This document shows, piece by piece, positions 45,483-57,740 of a DNA stretch of 64,000 bases; within the stretch, counting starts at the first letter, position 1, and each line of letters begins with the position of its first letter. Under the pieces are notes generated by a model. The model was not told the origin of the DNA. It saw only the letters and a program-made list of their open reading frames with translations, and did not search any database. The position numbers and the translations under genes were made by a program. The DNA is taken from contig CALNHX010001031.1 in NCBI GenBank assembly GCA_940337035.1, forward strand, positions 62,001 through 126,000, given 5' to 3'. The stretch comes from Agriotes lineatus. Its lineage: Eukaryota > Arthropoda > Insecta > Coleoptera > Elateridae.

Positions 45483-46378
45483 TATGTAGGAATATTTATT
45501 TCTTGTGTCTTTGCTCTTCAGCACTTCCACATCTCAGTTCCAGTATTTTGGTTTTAGGCTGCGGTATTCTTAAAATCTGTTCTTCGACTTGTGCTTTGGC
45601 TCAGAAGTGATCAGAATCAATATCAGCGCTCTTCCACATTACTTTATGTATCATCCTTTGATCATTATTATTTGTTTCTTCGTGAAGGCTGCATGCACTT
45701 TATCCTTTTATTTTTCCTACCGTAGTACTAATTCACTAACACTCATTTCATGTCAAAATTTGGGATATGTGCATAGATCTCATACAGTTTAACATTATAT
45801 TGCAGCTTTATTTCTTCTTCTGTTTTCTTCATTGGTGCTTGTACTTTCACAGTCGTTACTTTTCTATACTTTCCTATTACCGCGTTTTTTTCAATCTGTT
45901 CTATCACCACATATTAGAAAGTGAATTGTATTCCAGAATAATGAATATTAATCTCCTTAGAATAAAATATGTGAGTATTCTTAAAGCAACGCTTGGACAA
46001 TTGAAGGTAGTCATTAACCAGCGAGTCTAGTTCAACAAGTAAATATGTGCTGATAAAGAAATATTAGTTAATCAGTTAATGATTTTAATGTTTTTGTTTG
46101 TCAGTTTTATTATAGATAATCAATCCTAGTTCTTTATGGTTAAATTGGGAATTAAATTTATTCAAATAAATCTATAAATGCAAATTCTAGTTTTTATCTA
46201 GCCTTAAGTAAATAATAAACGTATCAGTAATTAATACCATAAATATTAACACACAAACTATTGGCAATGTGGATTATCTCTTAGATAAATAGCATTGATT
46301 TAATCGATACCTGTATACTTATGGATGCCTCTTAATAATAATAATTTTTGGATATAGTGATTGCAATATGAACTTTAC

Positions 46379-46631
46379 CTGCATAAATCCGTCTGCCTTC
46401 GTCCAAAATATAACCAAATGTCATATTATTTTCAGCCGCGTCGGGTATTTCAACCACGTTATCTTCTCCAGTATGTGGTGCCACATGCATTACTGCCAAA
46501 AATAGGGGGTTGCTTTTATCATGCCGCTGGATTATTTCCTCAGCTTTGTCAGTAAACAGATGAGTAGCATACTGGTATTGCGTTGCCCACATTGGTTCTA
46601 AGTTTTCATGCATATCGAGCCCATCCATGCC
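46379..46631 (-). CDS. arylsulfatase B-like gene 1, exon 4
   Basis: 253 bp exon, phase 0 at its start (TTGTAG then GGCATGG), ending one base into a Gly codon before GTAAAG. It encodes MWATQYQYATHLFTDKAEEI and LFLAVMHVAPHTGEDN. The His residues at about 220 and 224 of the deduced protein fall where the family has its substrate-binding His. NMTFGY is a possible N-glycosylation site. It joins exon 5 across the 31 kb intron. Confidence 0.92.
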
Positions 46632-46691
46632 CTACAAAATTTTGTTTTTATTAAATTGTATGTCGTGTTTGGATATCATTTTGTTACATAC

Positions 46692-46921
46692 ATTATTAGT
46701 GTCAGTATGATGGTTAAAATAGCCGATCTCTCCATTCCAGTAGCCGAAATGATAGTCAAATCCTTTCCCTGTAGGTGTTACATTCTTGTAAGCGTTCCCC
46801 AAGTGCCATTTTCCGACCAAGTTTGTGCTGTAGCCCAGATCCTTGAGTCTCTGGGGTAAAGTAGGAACATCATGTGGCAAGTGGCGGTTTACACCTGCTC
46901 TTAAAGGGCTGCCCTGTAAAC
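46692..46921 (-). CDS. arylsulfatase B-like gene 1, exon 3
   Basis: 230 bp exon after ATTATAG, completing the Gly codon of exon 2 (LG then LQGSPLRAGVNRHLP). It contains LPQRLKDLGYSTNLVGKWHL, where Lys132 and His134 match the catalytic Lys and His of sulfatases. It ends FDYHFGYWNGEIGYFNH plus a short tail before GTATGT, in phase 0. Intron 3 is 60 bp. Confidence 0.93.
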
Positions 46922-47865
46922 CTATAATGAACAAATGTCAAGCAATTAAAAACAAAAGTAATAAGGTATTAATGTTTAATTCAGTGGGCGATCGCAATTA
47001 GTGAACTTTATGTGTTTTGATAAGAAATAGAACAATGTTTACAAGTATACACAATGAAAGTATATAACAACACGCTGTAAAAAAAACGAAGGAACTATCA
47101 TTGATCATCACAAATTTCAAATTGTTTGTACTGCAAGTAAGTAAACTTTGATGTATTCTTCATAGCCGATGACCACAGACTATCTAAGAAATTAAAAATA
47201 CCTTATATAATTCATTAGTGGAATATAGTTAATGCAAATTTTTAAGAACTCGTGAAAAACGTCTATGAGATGATCTTGAAAATGAATATAAAGAGTTACG
47301 AGCTAGAATAAAATGTTAACATGACAAGAACCATGAAACATCACATAACAGGAGAAAGAAAAATTCAAGAGTCCAACTAAAATGTACACCTGCAATTTTC
47401 AACGTAACGTCGTGGCTAGAAAACCACCTATATCCTTTAAATTTGCATAGCCAATAAGTAGCGTTTAAGAAAACTAAGATTACGTAGATCATTAAGACTA
47501 ACATTAAGAAATGAGCTAAAATAGAGGATAACGTCGAAATTACTGAAATAGCCTGACAGTTCATATTTTTCATTTAAAATCAGCTATTTTAGAAATACGA
47601 TTTGGTATAAGAGGCGATAGAAAAAATTGTAAAACTTTATAGAGAAGAAAAGAATTCTAAAGCAATCGTTTTTCTTTCTTCCTAGTTCAGAATAATAAAT
47701 AAATAGCAAGTGCTTAAAATACTAAGTATTTTAGCTAAATTACATTTTTATAATCCATTTGTATGCAACCGAATATACGTACAAGCAGACATTAACGTAG
47801 AGTTTTGAAGTTGATAACCGCGTTTATCTTGTTACAATTAATTGAAATTCCAAACAATTTAAGAA

Positions 47866-50540
47866 TTAGGGCAAATTGTCATCAAAATCGCTTTTAGAAT
47901 CTGATTTTATTAAAGGAATAACAATTGAAGGAATATTGGCAAAGGTATGATTTTCCATATATTTCTGCCATTCAGCTTTAATTAAGTTTTCACAATATAT
48001 TACGCTGTTTCTCCACTTTTCAGGTGTAAATTGGTCTAGGCTTTGTTTCCACACTTCCTAAACTTTATTTGGTGCAATATTTTGCAATATTGATGTCCCT
48101 AATATTTCTGTTATAATACATTTTGACAGATGCCCAAGCTAATTTGATGGCATTAAATTGGCAATTATAAGGTGAAAGCGCAGAACTTCATGTCCATATG
48201 ACCTTATAATCCTATATAAAGTTATACGCCCTTGATTAAAATCTAATTCCTGTTTAGCATATACTGTAATGATAGCCCTAGTAAAAAGGCTTTAGTAATA
48301 ATATAATAAATAACTAGGGCAAATTACAATAAAATAGTTTTAATAAAGAAATTTTGTGTAATCTCAGGGCTTATTAAAATTATGTTATAATTATTATTAG
48401 CAAAATAAATTGTTTATTACCTTTTATATTGTATTTATTGGCAACTGAATTAAATAAAATGATCCGGCTATAGTCAAAGGGGTAGGTTCAACACCCGGTA
48501 TAACATCTACAGTTGTGTATAACTTATTAACTTGCATGGCAAATACCCGACCTCTTGCAAATGATAGTTTAACCTCCAATATTGACAGCCCAAAACAGAT
48601 ATATTTCGCTCGTACAAAAAGAGCATAATTGAATTGAAAACACCAACAATTGATAAAAAAGGCCTCAGGTAAATGCAATGCAAATAATTATGACTTAATC
48701 TGCTGCCAACATGCTTTTTTCTGTGACGTAGGCACGCACTGATTAGAAATTGCTCTGTTTCCTGTAAATCTGCTCCAAATCTGACGCCAAAACGTAAAAC
48801 CAAAGGATGCTACCTCGATAAAACCTCTCTGGAACGGATCTGGGAACTGGGGCCTACTTCTACACCTAGTACAAACCCTATTCTTGATGCAATCTTAGAG
48901 CTAGTGGGCCTTCTGCAACTACTTTCCTGTGAAAGTTACCTTGGAAGTGCAGCTTCGTAGGCGGGGATCATTTTCTAAGGACGCCACGGTGATTATAAAC
49001 CTCGTGATGGCTTTCTGCTCAAAAACTCTAGACGTAGGGCTCAATGGAGGACTCTCCTGCACGATGCAAATAAAATTTCAGCTGGCCGATGTCTCAAACT
49101 ATTCGAAAACTGCGCGAAAAGTTACCTCAATGTCGGACGCACTTGGTCAATTCTTGCAGAGCTTATTCCTCTTCACCGAAAGTTTTAAACACGAATAAGC
49201 TTTACATAAATGCAGTCTGTGGACTGGTGAATATTAAAAGCAATTTTTGGACGTGCACAAATAAGGTTTAATATGAATAAATTACAATTGTCTGGGAGCC
49301 AATCTTAACAACCACCAACTTTTTTTATGGCTTGGGTAGTCAATAATAACAATCGAATATCTGGTATCCTAGCAACTAAGTTTACAATTGTTTTGAATGT
49401 AAGTGTTGATACAATGTTATTACTTAGGAACTAAACTGTCTTTCTAATAATGTCAATTCATAGCACTTTATAACGTTACTCTGCTTTTAATCACTTTGGT
49501 TTTTAAATGCACGTTTCACAAGTTTATTAGCACTGCACAATTGTCTTTGTTCTTTAATAGGTTGCTTTATGTTGCTCTTTGCAATATTTGCTTTGCCTTG
49601 CACCGTTTCTTTACCCTGGAGCTGCGTTACCGTTTGTTGGTAATATAATTTTAACTCTGTCACTGCGTATAACTTTTGTAACGTCACGAACCATCTCTGT
49701 ACCTTACAAAATTTACATTCCTATATTGATTTTACAATATTAACTCTGTTAGTCCACACAAATCAAGTGCATCTGTTATAACGAAAATATTTAATGGAAA
49801 TTCAGTTAAACGTGGCCCCTTCGATATTGTTTAACCTAATGCCAACCTCTATCAATCCAATTATAGTTACTGATAATCGTATCTTGGGCATTTATTAGTG
49901 TGTTATACTGACGTTATCTTGCAATATACAAAATATCAATTCTGTGTTTATTTGAATTATTTTTTCATTTTCGTGTTAGTTAAGCAACCAGACTTGGCAT
50001 AAGCATTAAACCATTGCAATCCATGTATTATCAGTGGTGAAATGTACATTTTTCTCATGAAATGAATACATTTTCTATGCAGTTCTTCTTTTAAAAATTC
50101 TCTGTCATAATCATCAGTATTTATTATACCTTTCCGTCCACCCTTTTTCGCTTCTTCCAATTCTTCGCCATTTTCAAATTTTGTATAAATATCTTAAACT
50201 TGAGTTACGTTAATCTAAGGAAGGAGATGTAGGATTAAAAAATTAGTTTGAAAGGATGAAATGTAGGAAAGCGTGCTGAAAATATATAAGGAAGTTTTTC
50301 GAAAATTGTATATTTATTTAATTCAAGACTAATTTATTGTCGTTCTAAGCAATATACGGCTTCTTTTTCTCTAGTTGAAAGTAGATTTTGTTTTTGATTC
50401 ACTTCATCCATTGCTTTAAAAAAAAATTTGAACTGCTTTGCAAGGGAAGGGATAAAAGAGCACGGTAACTCAACGTGTAAACCACGCCAGCGGCGAAACT
50501 CTTCTAACGATCCGAAGGAGAAAGATCTCTCAAAAGACAA
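47866..50540 (-). pseudogene. scattered pieces of a DDE (IS630-like) transposase
   Basis: Three open pieces in order on the minus strand. 50540-50334 ends QNLLSTREKEAVYCLERQ, like the first helix-turn-helix. 50160-49957 has INTDDYDREFLKEELHRKCI, like the 'DDFDK..VRR.V..FY' region after it. 48054-47866 has FTPEKWRNSVIYCENLIK and ends IKSDSKSDFDDN, like the C-terminal helix and acidic SDSxSD tail seen in the transposase at 37174-38540. The catalytic core between 48060 and 49950 is not recognisable. It may be one old element or unrelated fragments. Confidence 0.4.
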
Positions 50541-50699
50541 CTAAGTAAGCTAATAAGTGCAGAGAAGAACAGAGTATAGGAAAAAAAGTTTCAGGAACTG
50601 AGTACATACATAGGTGAAAGAAAATGCTCAGAAGTATAAAGTTTCATAGGAAATTTAAAACACCCTAGAAAAGATAGAGCTCACATACAAACTATTAAA

Positions 50700-52220
50700 C
50701 CAGAAGAATTGAATAAACACTACAAGACAGGAATATCTTAAAATCTACAGCACAAGGGATACGCATAAAAGGGGAAGAAGTGAAGACTCAGATGAATACA
50801 GTGAAAAGAGCTGTTATAGACATGAAAAACGGTAAAGCTAGTGAACCAAAGGAAGTATATGCCGAAATGTTGAAGAACGGAACATTAACATTTTTTGAAA
50901 TGATAACCTATATACAACAGATGTTTGAACGGATATCCGGTTCCAGAACATTGAAAAGTAGCATACGTATATCTCTTCAATTTACAAGAAAGAAGATAGA
51001 AAAAGTGTAATAATTATAGGGGTATATCAGTAGTTAGCAAAATGAGTAGACTTTACAGGAAGGTACTACGAGGTCGATTGAAAATGGTATTAAGGAAAAC
51101 AAAAAAGAAGAATAAAGTGGTTTGCATGCAGGGAGATCATGGACTGACAATGTCTTCTGTCTGAAACAAATCATTAAAAAAATGACGGCTAGAAACATAG
51201 AATCCCATATTACATTCGTAGACCATCATATAGCGTACGATATAGTTCTTATTTCTAAACTGTGGGAAATAGTAGAACATTCAAACATGGTTCATACCTA
51301 TATACATGCTCTGCAAGAACTATGTAACAACTCAAAATCTTGAGTAAATATAGGTAAATACGTCACACGAGAGTTTTTGGTTAGCAAGGGACTGAGACAG
51401 GGGTGTTGCTTCTCTCGAACCCTTTGATAATATACGTAACAGTAGCTCTGGAAAAATAGAAAAGAAACGTTCATGGCATGGCCATTGCACTTAATAACAT
51501 GTTACAGTAAATGATAAAGATGACATAAAATACGAAAACTGATAGAAGAATACGCAGAATGAGGGCTATGAGTCAATATCGAAAAACACAGTACTTGTGC
51601 ATAGGAAAGAAACCTAGTACACTGGATCTTGAAAACGGGAAGGAAATGTCCAACTGTCAGAACTACGTATATTTATATGTTAGATTCAATGATACTGGTA
51701 CTGATTTGAGAGAGATAAATAGCGACTAGTACAGGGAAGTAAAATTATTACATTTCTCAATAGTCTATTCTGGAGTAAAAAAATAACAAAGTAAAAAAAG
51801 TTTAATATTCAATAAATTATGGTTAAAAGCACTCTTCTGTATGGTGCTGAAACCTGGAGGATAACCGAGCAATTAAAGCAAAAGTGGAAGCAGTAGAAAT
51901 GGATGCGATGAGAAGATCTTTATGTAGTTCAAGGACAAGTGACATTAGAAACGATGCAGTAAAACAACAAATGGGAATTGAAGGAAATATAGTAACCGAC
52001 ATAAACAACGAACAGTTGACATGGTATGGCCACGTACAGCGTATGCCTGAACAAATTTTAGAATGGCAACCTACTGGACGTCGGAGAAGAGGCAGGCGCA
52101 GGTTGGAGTGGCAAAAAGCTATACATAAATCGATGAGCGATAGAAACTTAACACCAAAAAACTGTGATGACAGAAGAGGATAGAGAATAGGCGTCGGACA
52201 ACGTCGTAAGACAAGAAAAA
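50700..52220 (+). pseudogene. LINE reverse transcriptase fragment
   Basis: With stops, the plus strand gives VKRAVIDMKNGKASEPKEVY, then NYRGISVVSKMSRLYRKVLR, then HAGRSWTDNVFCLKQIIKKM with TFVDHHIAYD. A degraded stretch follows, then LTWYGHVQRMPEQILEWQP and RRRGRRRLEWQKAIHKSMSD. This is the usual order of an insect non-LTR reverse transcriptase and its C-terminal 'GHVQRM' region. The YADD motif is lost. Probably the same broad family as the fragments at 2735, 54895 and 58460. Confidence 0.75.
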
Positions 52221-53113
52221 CGGTACCGAAAAATGATATGCTATGTGGACTATCTTTCAAGTGCAAAACGTTGTCTTTAGATATTAATGCTATAAAAGGT
52301 ACTCAAAATTTGCAGTTTAACAATGTCCAATTTTTTAAATAGAACTGTATGTTTCTATATTTTTTAAATCCCCAAATTCAACCGTATTTCAAATGTTTGA
52401 ATTTGATCATAAAAACAATTCGAGCTCTTTAAGATGGTTACTTTGCAGGGATAACAAACAAACGCCGTTAAAATGCTAAGAATCTTTAGGACCGTAAGTT
52501 AATTCTGTCAACTAGGTATATGGCCACACGAAAATGGAGACACGCAAGCCGTCCGGCCACATATTGTACGTGCAATTCGCCTAATGTCTCTTAACCTTCT
52601 CCTTAAGCCGGAAATGGCTAGCCCGAGTTTCGCGCTCCATCCAGAAGCAGCCTTCCTGCTCGAGGACGAGTGTAGGACTACAAAGCTGCAGAAACCTCTC
52701 GCCTGCCTCGCATTCGGTGCAAAATCATTCGTCTCAACAGCCCGAACTCAGTGGCGTGCTCTCGAAATTATACGCGAAAAAAAACGGATAACCAAATCAA
52801 GACTTAAAGGAAATATGTTTCAACATTTCAATGTAATCAGATGTAAGATTTTGGTAAATGGTGTGGCAAAATACCTAAAATACAGAATAAACAGTTTGAT
52901 TTGTGACACTTTTTTAAGTCACCTTGTATAATGAAAAATATTTTACTAATATGCAAGACCCTGGCGCCTACAACTTTTATATAGGCAAATTATATGCAAC
53001 TCTCATACTTTAGAAATATCTTCCACACCGCATTATAGCCGGACCCTGTATAAGACCTTTTTTGAGTAAATTTAATTTGAACCCCAAATTATCAACATTA
53101 GAAGTTAGCGATA

Positions 53114-53800
53114 TACTGGATGATTTTTAAGTTGATTCTTTCTTTTTGCCAGGATACAAAGCTTAAAAATAAGCATTTTTTTCATTCACCACTTTTTCGA
53201 AATATCAAAACTAACGGAGGTACAGGGTGTTAAAGTTTTCAAGAAAACGCTTTCGGCAATTTTAATAAAAATTTTATAGTTTGTTTATAACTTTATGAGG
53301 TATTTTTTGGACATATTACAGTTGATCCAGTACTTCCAGAGGCGTGCATGGGGCATATCGACTAAGTTTTTTCACAAACAAAATAACGCCCAATAATTTG
53401 TTTGCAATTTTCATATATTTTATTTAATACAGCAACTAAAAATGCAATTTTTTGTTTCTTAATTTTTTTCCTTTTTGCGTTTTCAAGAAAAAATAAAGCA
53501 CATATTTTTGCACGCCTCTGAACTTATTAAGATAAAAACTAATATGTTCCAATATCTCAAAAACCCATGAGCCGATTTTAGTGAACTTTTAAGTTTTATT
53601 GATGCTATTAAGGATCATGTTTTGGCGTAATTAGATTTAAATTAGTTATTCCAGGAGCGGCCGGAATTTTTTTTAACTTTAACCCCCTGTACCTCCGTTA
53701 GTGTTCATATTTCCCAAAAGTGGTAAATGAAAAAATGCTTATTTTTTAAGCTTTATATATTGGTCAAAGAAAAAAATCAACTTAAAAATCACCCTTTATA
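53114..53800. mobile_element. MITE with long inverted ends, present in one sulfatase copy only
   Basis: About 690 bp, with arms of roughly 120 bp that include TGATTTTTAAGTTGATT, AAAAATAAGCATTTTTTCAT and AACGGAGGTACAGGG. The flanks show ATA/TATA. The matching place in the left duplication copy (about 1592) is empty, so it inserted after the duplication. Confidence 0.8.
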
Positions 53801-54005
53801 GTTAGAAACAAGGCAATGAGAGAAAGCAAAGTATAATTTCATTACTGTCACACCTGCTTTTACTGCACACTTGCAGGAAGTGGTGCTAAGTCTCTGATAA
53901 ATGCACCAAGAGGAATTTAAAATTAAAAATGAAAGAGTAAGGTAACTTCACAAAAACGATAAAATAATCTCATTAATTATACATAGTATCATAAATTGTG
54001 CTTAC

Positions 54006-54165
54006 CTAAGCGCATGGCATATTGTCCTGTTAAAAAAGATGACCTGGATGGAGAACAGGCTGGCAATGTATAAAATCGATTTAGCATCACTCCGTTATAT
54101 GCTAAAGCATCAATATTTGGAGTTGGTATTTGGTCTGCACCATGAAAGCTCACATCATTCCATCC
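54006..54165 (-). CDS. arylsulfatase B-like gene 1, exon 2
   Basis: 160 bp exon encoding GWNDVSFHGADQIPTPNIDA and the catalytic loop CSPSRSSFLTGQY. Cys78 is the formylglycine precursor and Arg82 its conserved partner. It starts in phase 0 after TTTAAG and ends one base into Gly95 before GTAAGC. One residue differs from the same exon of gene 2. Confidence 0.93.
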
Positions 54166-54216
54166 CTTAAACATCATAAAATTATATTTGAACGGTTAAT
54201 CAACATGTAATCATAC

Positions 54217-54339
54217 CATATCATCTGCCATCATTAATACTATGTGAGGTCTTTTTGGCTTTGAATGTTTTTTATCTTGAGCATAGATTTGATATGTTAC
54301 CACTAGGAAAATTGCTGCAGCTAATGTTCTACTCTTCAT
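54217..54339 (-). CDS. arylsulfatase B-like gene 1, exon 1 (signal peptide)
   Basis: First coding exon: signal peptide MKSRTLAAAIFLVVTYQIYA with likely cleavage after YA, a basic linker (KKHSKPKR), then PHIVLMMADDM, where Asp39 and Asp40 are metal ligands. It predicts a secreted or lysosomal enzyme. The donor is GTATGA; intron 1 is 51 bp. The full deduced protein is 553 residues, the usual size for insect arylsulfatase B. A TTTAAATA box lies about 75 bp upstream (54415-54422), but I cannot place the transcription start. Confidence 0.92.
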
Positions 54340-54894
54340 GGCTGAAAGATGAAGGCAACTGCAAATGTTCCGTAGACGGATTATTAGGCGTTTTCGTTAT
54401 CTGACGATTGTGTGTATTTAAAGCTGTTATCAAACAATACTTTTGTTCCATCAGGCCATGATCTTGAGTAATAAATCTTAAATAGAGGTCTCATTCATAA
54501 TAAAATGATAAACAAACATTACCATAAATTGATCAATTAAATAATATAAGATTAATTAGAAACCGATGACAGTATGAAGAATAGTTTGCAAAAAACATTG
54601 ACCTATTGACATATGCGTATTTTTAAATTTTACAATGTAATTTTAAACTGTTTATCTTCTTATGTTTACAACCAAATAATAGTAGCAAGAAGAAGCATCT
54701 TACATTTTTCTTTGTGTTACTGGAAGTCTAGTTTTCAAAATGTGCCCAATTGTTTGTTTAATGGAGAACCAAACGCCATGCAAATAAATGTACACCAGCT
54801 TCGTAGCTACAATTTTTATATAAAACCCAAATTTTATGTGGCTCTCCTTTTATTCGATAATATTTTTAAAATTTTCAATCCATACTATAAGAGG

Positions 54895-55330
54895 TTAATT
54901 AAAATTTGCTGAAAGAAGCATTACGACAAATACTTCAACTTATTAAATTAAAGGAAACATACCATTGGACTGGAATACTTCAATCATTTCGGCAATTTAC
55001 AAAAAGGGAAATAAAAAAGAACCTGATAATTATAGAGTGATAAGTGTCAATCCTTCTACAGCGAGAGTATTTGGAACAGCTATAAAGTTATAAGATAGGT
55101 ACACAAACAAATGGACTATTTAAACGAAGCAGAAATCAAACAGAGTTGAAGGATCGTGTCTGGATAACATGGCTTGTGTGCGACAACTAATGGAATATGC
55201 AACGATTATATATTAATGTGAAATGTATTAAAGTAGTGAAGCAGCTCTATTTAAATACTTCAGGGAAAATAGAAATAAGAAGATTGATGACACACCGACC
55301 CACTCTGTTCAATATATTTTAATGGAAATG
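54895..55330 (+). pseudogene. LINE reverse transcriptase fragment, duplicated locus
   Basis: Reads WTGILQSFRQFTKREIKKN, NYRVISVNPSTARVFGTAI and related degraded pieces, then VKQLYLNTSGKIEI. It is the counterpart of LINE X at 2735-3280 and 11820, without repeat R in between, so it marks the uninterrupted state. Confidence 0.6.
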
Positions 55331-56900
55331 GTGGTTTTTATTTTTACTTCTAATGAATTATTTTTACCAATCGGTTAACCTGCTTAAAGGCTTTCTAAAA
55401 TGCAATTTTTACAAGCACATACAGTTTGGACAAGTAAATCCTTGCACCAACAAACATAAATAAAAGACTTCAACGTTTCTCCCCGGTTTTGACAATAGAA
55501 AGTGTATCGTGGCTTAATCCTGTTTGTAATTAATTTGAAATTTAATTCAACGACATGAACTTTCAAGAAGTTAATTTAGAAAATTCACCCACGTTAAAAT
55601 ACCGTGGAGCAAACTTTGTCACAACCACATCGTCGTGTTGGAATATCTGCTAACTTTAGCTCAACGGACCCCAAAATGGCTACCTTCCACTTGTTGCTCA
55701 CCCTTTCGTTTTGTAATTCTGCCTTTCGTTAACTCTAACCTGCACCTCACCTGTTTGGCTCTGCTTCCGCAAAGAATGTTAAGAATCACGGCACAATTTG
55801 ACTTTTTTTATTTTATTTGACGTAGTTTAACTTTATTTATTTTTTAGGCTGTCGCCGAAACATAGCCCAAATTTCTACAATAAATCACTCAAACCTACTT
55901 TTTATTTATGGTGACCGTTATCTCACGTAACAACACATGCAAGTAACTTTTACAGTAATAAGTTTTATTGTAATTTATCATATGAAAATATTTAATTTGT
56001 ATCAATAATAGCTGCCGATTAATTAACTTAAGCTTTAATATATTAATATTAATATTAATTCCCTTCAATTAAATTGACAGTTTGCATAGCGACTGCCACC
56101 CGAGGACTTTTTAGCAACTCCCCTCATAAAGGTAAGATAAGGTTCAGAGTAATTTCAATTGCTCCAACTGTGGACGAGCTGCTATAGGGCCCTTGCGTTG
56201 CTATTCATCCAATAACGGGAATTTCAGGATGTGTGAGAGAAAGGAGAGGTGGAGAATGAAGGAGAGGCCAGAAAAGGTGGAGAAGTACTGCCCCGGAATT
56301 CGCCTCAGAGAAGGTACTCTGTTGACCCAGAAAAACCATCTGAAAACCTGAATCAGAGCAGACGGGCATAGGAATCGGTCTCTTCAAAAATTAAATAGTA
56401 CTTCTATTTATAGACTAAATTGAAGCAAATGCCGTTGCCTAGCATTATCAGCAAATATTTCATTCACTACATTTGACTGGCCTAAATAAATCGACCCCCT
56501 CCCTTAACTCCTTTTCCTATACTATTATTAAAATGTACATAATCTCTAACCGCTTATACAGTTCATACAGTGTCGGGGTGCCGGACGCACCGAGCCGCTG
56601 AGGGTATGTGCATTTTTAAATTCTGCGGAAGTACTTGAGGTATTAGAGCCTGTCTAAGCTAGAACACTACGCCCGCTCTCCAGATTAAAATGTACAGTAG
56701 TATTTAATTCTTAACACATATCTTATAAGTAAAATCTATACACAAATATAAATGTGCTCGTATCAAACTTTAAATTGACACCTCATGTTGATTTCCCTAA
56801 AATTTGGTTTTATAATACTAATTAACTATTATTAACATAAAACGCACTTTATTATTTGCATATAGCTTTCACTCTCTTTTACTTGTCAGGACATTTTTAA
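55331..56900. other. no gene recognised
   Basis: AT-rich DNA upstream of sulfatase gene 1. Short open stretches have no motifs. A GC-richer patch at 56565-56690 (GTGCCGGACGCACCGAGCCG) stands out, but I cannot assign it. Confidence 0.4.
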
Positions 56901-57119
56901 ATTGGACGAATGTACAAGTTATTTTTCTATTTTTCTAAATTACGACCCGTGTGTATCTAGTTTTTCTTCATATTTTCCGCTTAAATATAAATGTATCGAG
57001 TTTTATGCAGGCAGTGGCTTCAGACCGTTACACAGCTGTGTTTTTGCTCGGACTGTCGTTGCACACGTGTGCTCGTTATCGCCTCGCAGCTGTCGTAAAC
57101 TTGCATTACAGCTTGTTTT

Positions 57120-57720
57120 CTAGCATTGAATTTTAAAACGACGGTCCATGAATGAAAGAGCAAGGGAATGAATGGTTTCGCTCGGTTTCAGTCTGTCTGG
57201 GAGCGCGTTGCAGCAGCCCCACTTTCCCGTTTTTCTCTCGGCTGCGGCGTCGCGTCAGTAGGACGTTGGCAGTTGGTCACGTACTTCGTTGGGTTACTGC
57301 AAGCAGTTCGGAGGATGTGGCTTTTCGCCGCCCCCGCGGCTTTGGTCTTGAGAGGCGGCGTCTTACAGAGTGAGTTTTGTTAGGCGGCGTTTTATAGTGA
57401 GTGTTCCGAGACTTGCAGCGAGTGTTTAGTCGCAGCGTTGTTGGTACCCCGTCGTCATTGCCATACGCTTCTCTGTTCTTCGTCGAGTGGGCCTTCGGCC
57501 AATATGACCACTTCTGTGGGATCAAAATCGAGAGCGTACCCTTGGTCGACTTTTACGTGCGTGCCTTGTTGTCGTTTTGGTCGCATCGTGGATTGTGTTT
57601 AGGATACTGTGGGACTTTATCATCAACGCCCACGCTGCGAGCTCGTTGAAGCCTTCCGCCCTGTTTCTCAGTCTTTGGACACTGTCGGCCTTCAAGTTGA
57701 ACTCGTTTCGACAGCCTCTG
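57120..57720. other. CpG-rich block
   Basis: About 600 bp with high GC and many CpG dinucleotides (GGCTGCGGCGTCGCGTCAG, TTTTCGCCGCCCCCGCGG, TAGGCGGCG) in an otherwise AT-rich window. Both strands have open frames, as expected from low stop density, and none has a recognisable domain. It could be a promoter or first exon of a gene extending to the right, or the 5' region of a retroelement. Confidence 0.4.
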
Positions 57721-57740
57721 GTGAAGTTAAGTAATCATAT

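Larger units (their letters stand above)
44380..45760 (-). pseudogene. LINE fragment (endonuclease end and linker), degraded
   Basis: In three frames with stops, the minus strand reads ADIDSDHF followed by KAQVEEQILRIPQPK at about 45620-45500, the end of a LINE endonuclease. After the interruption by the small mariner relic it reads KRRDYMKRKIEEIQKS and RNEMRKF, like the linker before the reverse transcriptase in insect LINEs. No reverse transcriptase core is left. The family is not assigned. Confidence 0.5.
15243..46378 (-). other. intron 4 of arylsulfatase gene 1, 31 kb, filled with transposons
   Basis: The donor is CAG|GTAAAG at 46379/46378 and the acceptor is TTTTTAG before 15242. It contains LTR elements A, B and C with their own insertions, four dispersed-repeat or satellite regions, an inverted R pair and a LINE relic. 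B and C lie in the sense direction of the gene, A antisense. The other introns are 50-106 bp except intron 2 (7.1 kb). Confidence 0.85.
46922..54005 (-). other. intron 2 of arylsulfatase gene 1, 7.1 kb
   Basis: Donor GTAAGC at 54005, acceptor ATTATAG at 46922. It holds a degraded DDE transposase (47866-50540), a LINE fragment (50700-52220), part of the segmental duplication and a MITE (53114-53800). Between 46930 and 47860 I see nothing. Confidence 0.85.
52590..55320. repeat. segmental duplication, right copy
   Basis: Counterpart of 1125-3280: intron 2 sequence with the CTCGAGGACGAG block, exons 2 and 1, upstream DNA with ACCATAAATTGATCAATTAA, and a LINE fragment. It differs by the added MITE at 53114-53800. 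Confidence 0.8.

Noticed and set aside
46361..46859. Plus-strand frames opposite sulfatase exons 3 and 4
   Set aside because: Antisense shadows of the exons.
51823..52266. 147-codon minus-strand frame
   Set aside because: Lies opposite the LINE 'GHVQRM' region and has no motif of its own.
57152..57649. Overlapping open frames on both strands in the CpG-rich block
   Set aside because: Open on both strands because stop codons are rare in GC-rich DNA. No domain or codon signal.
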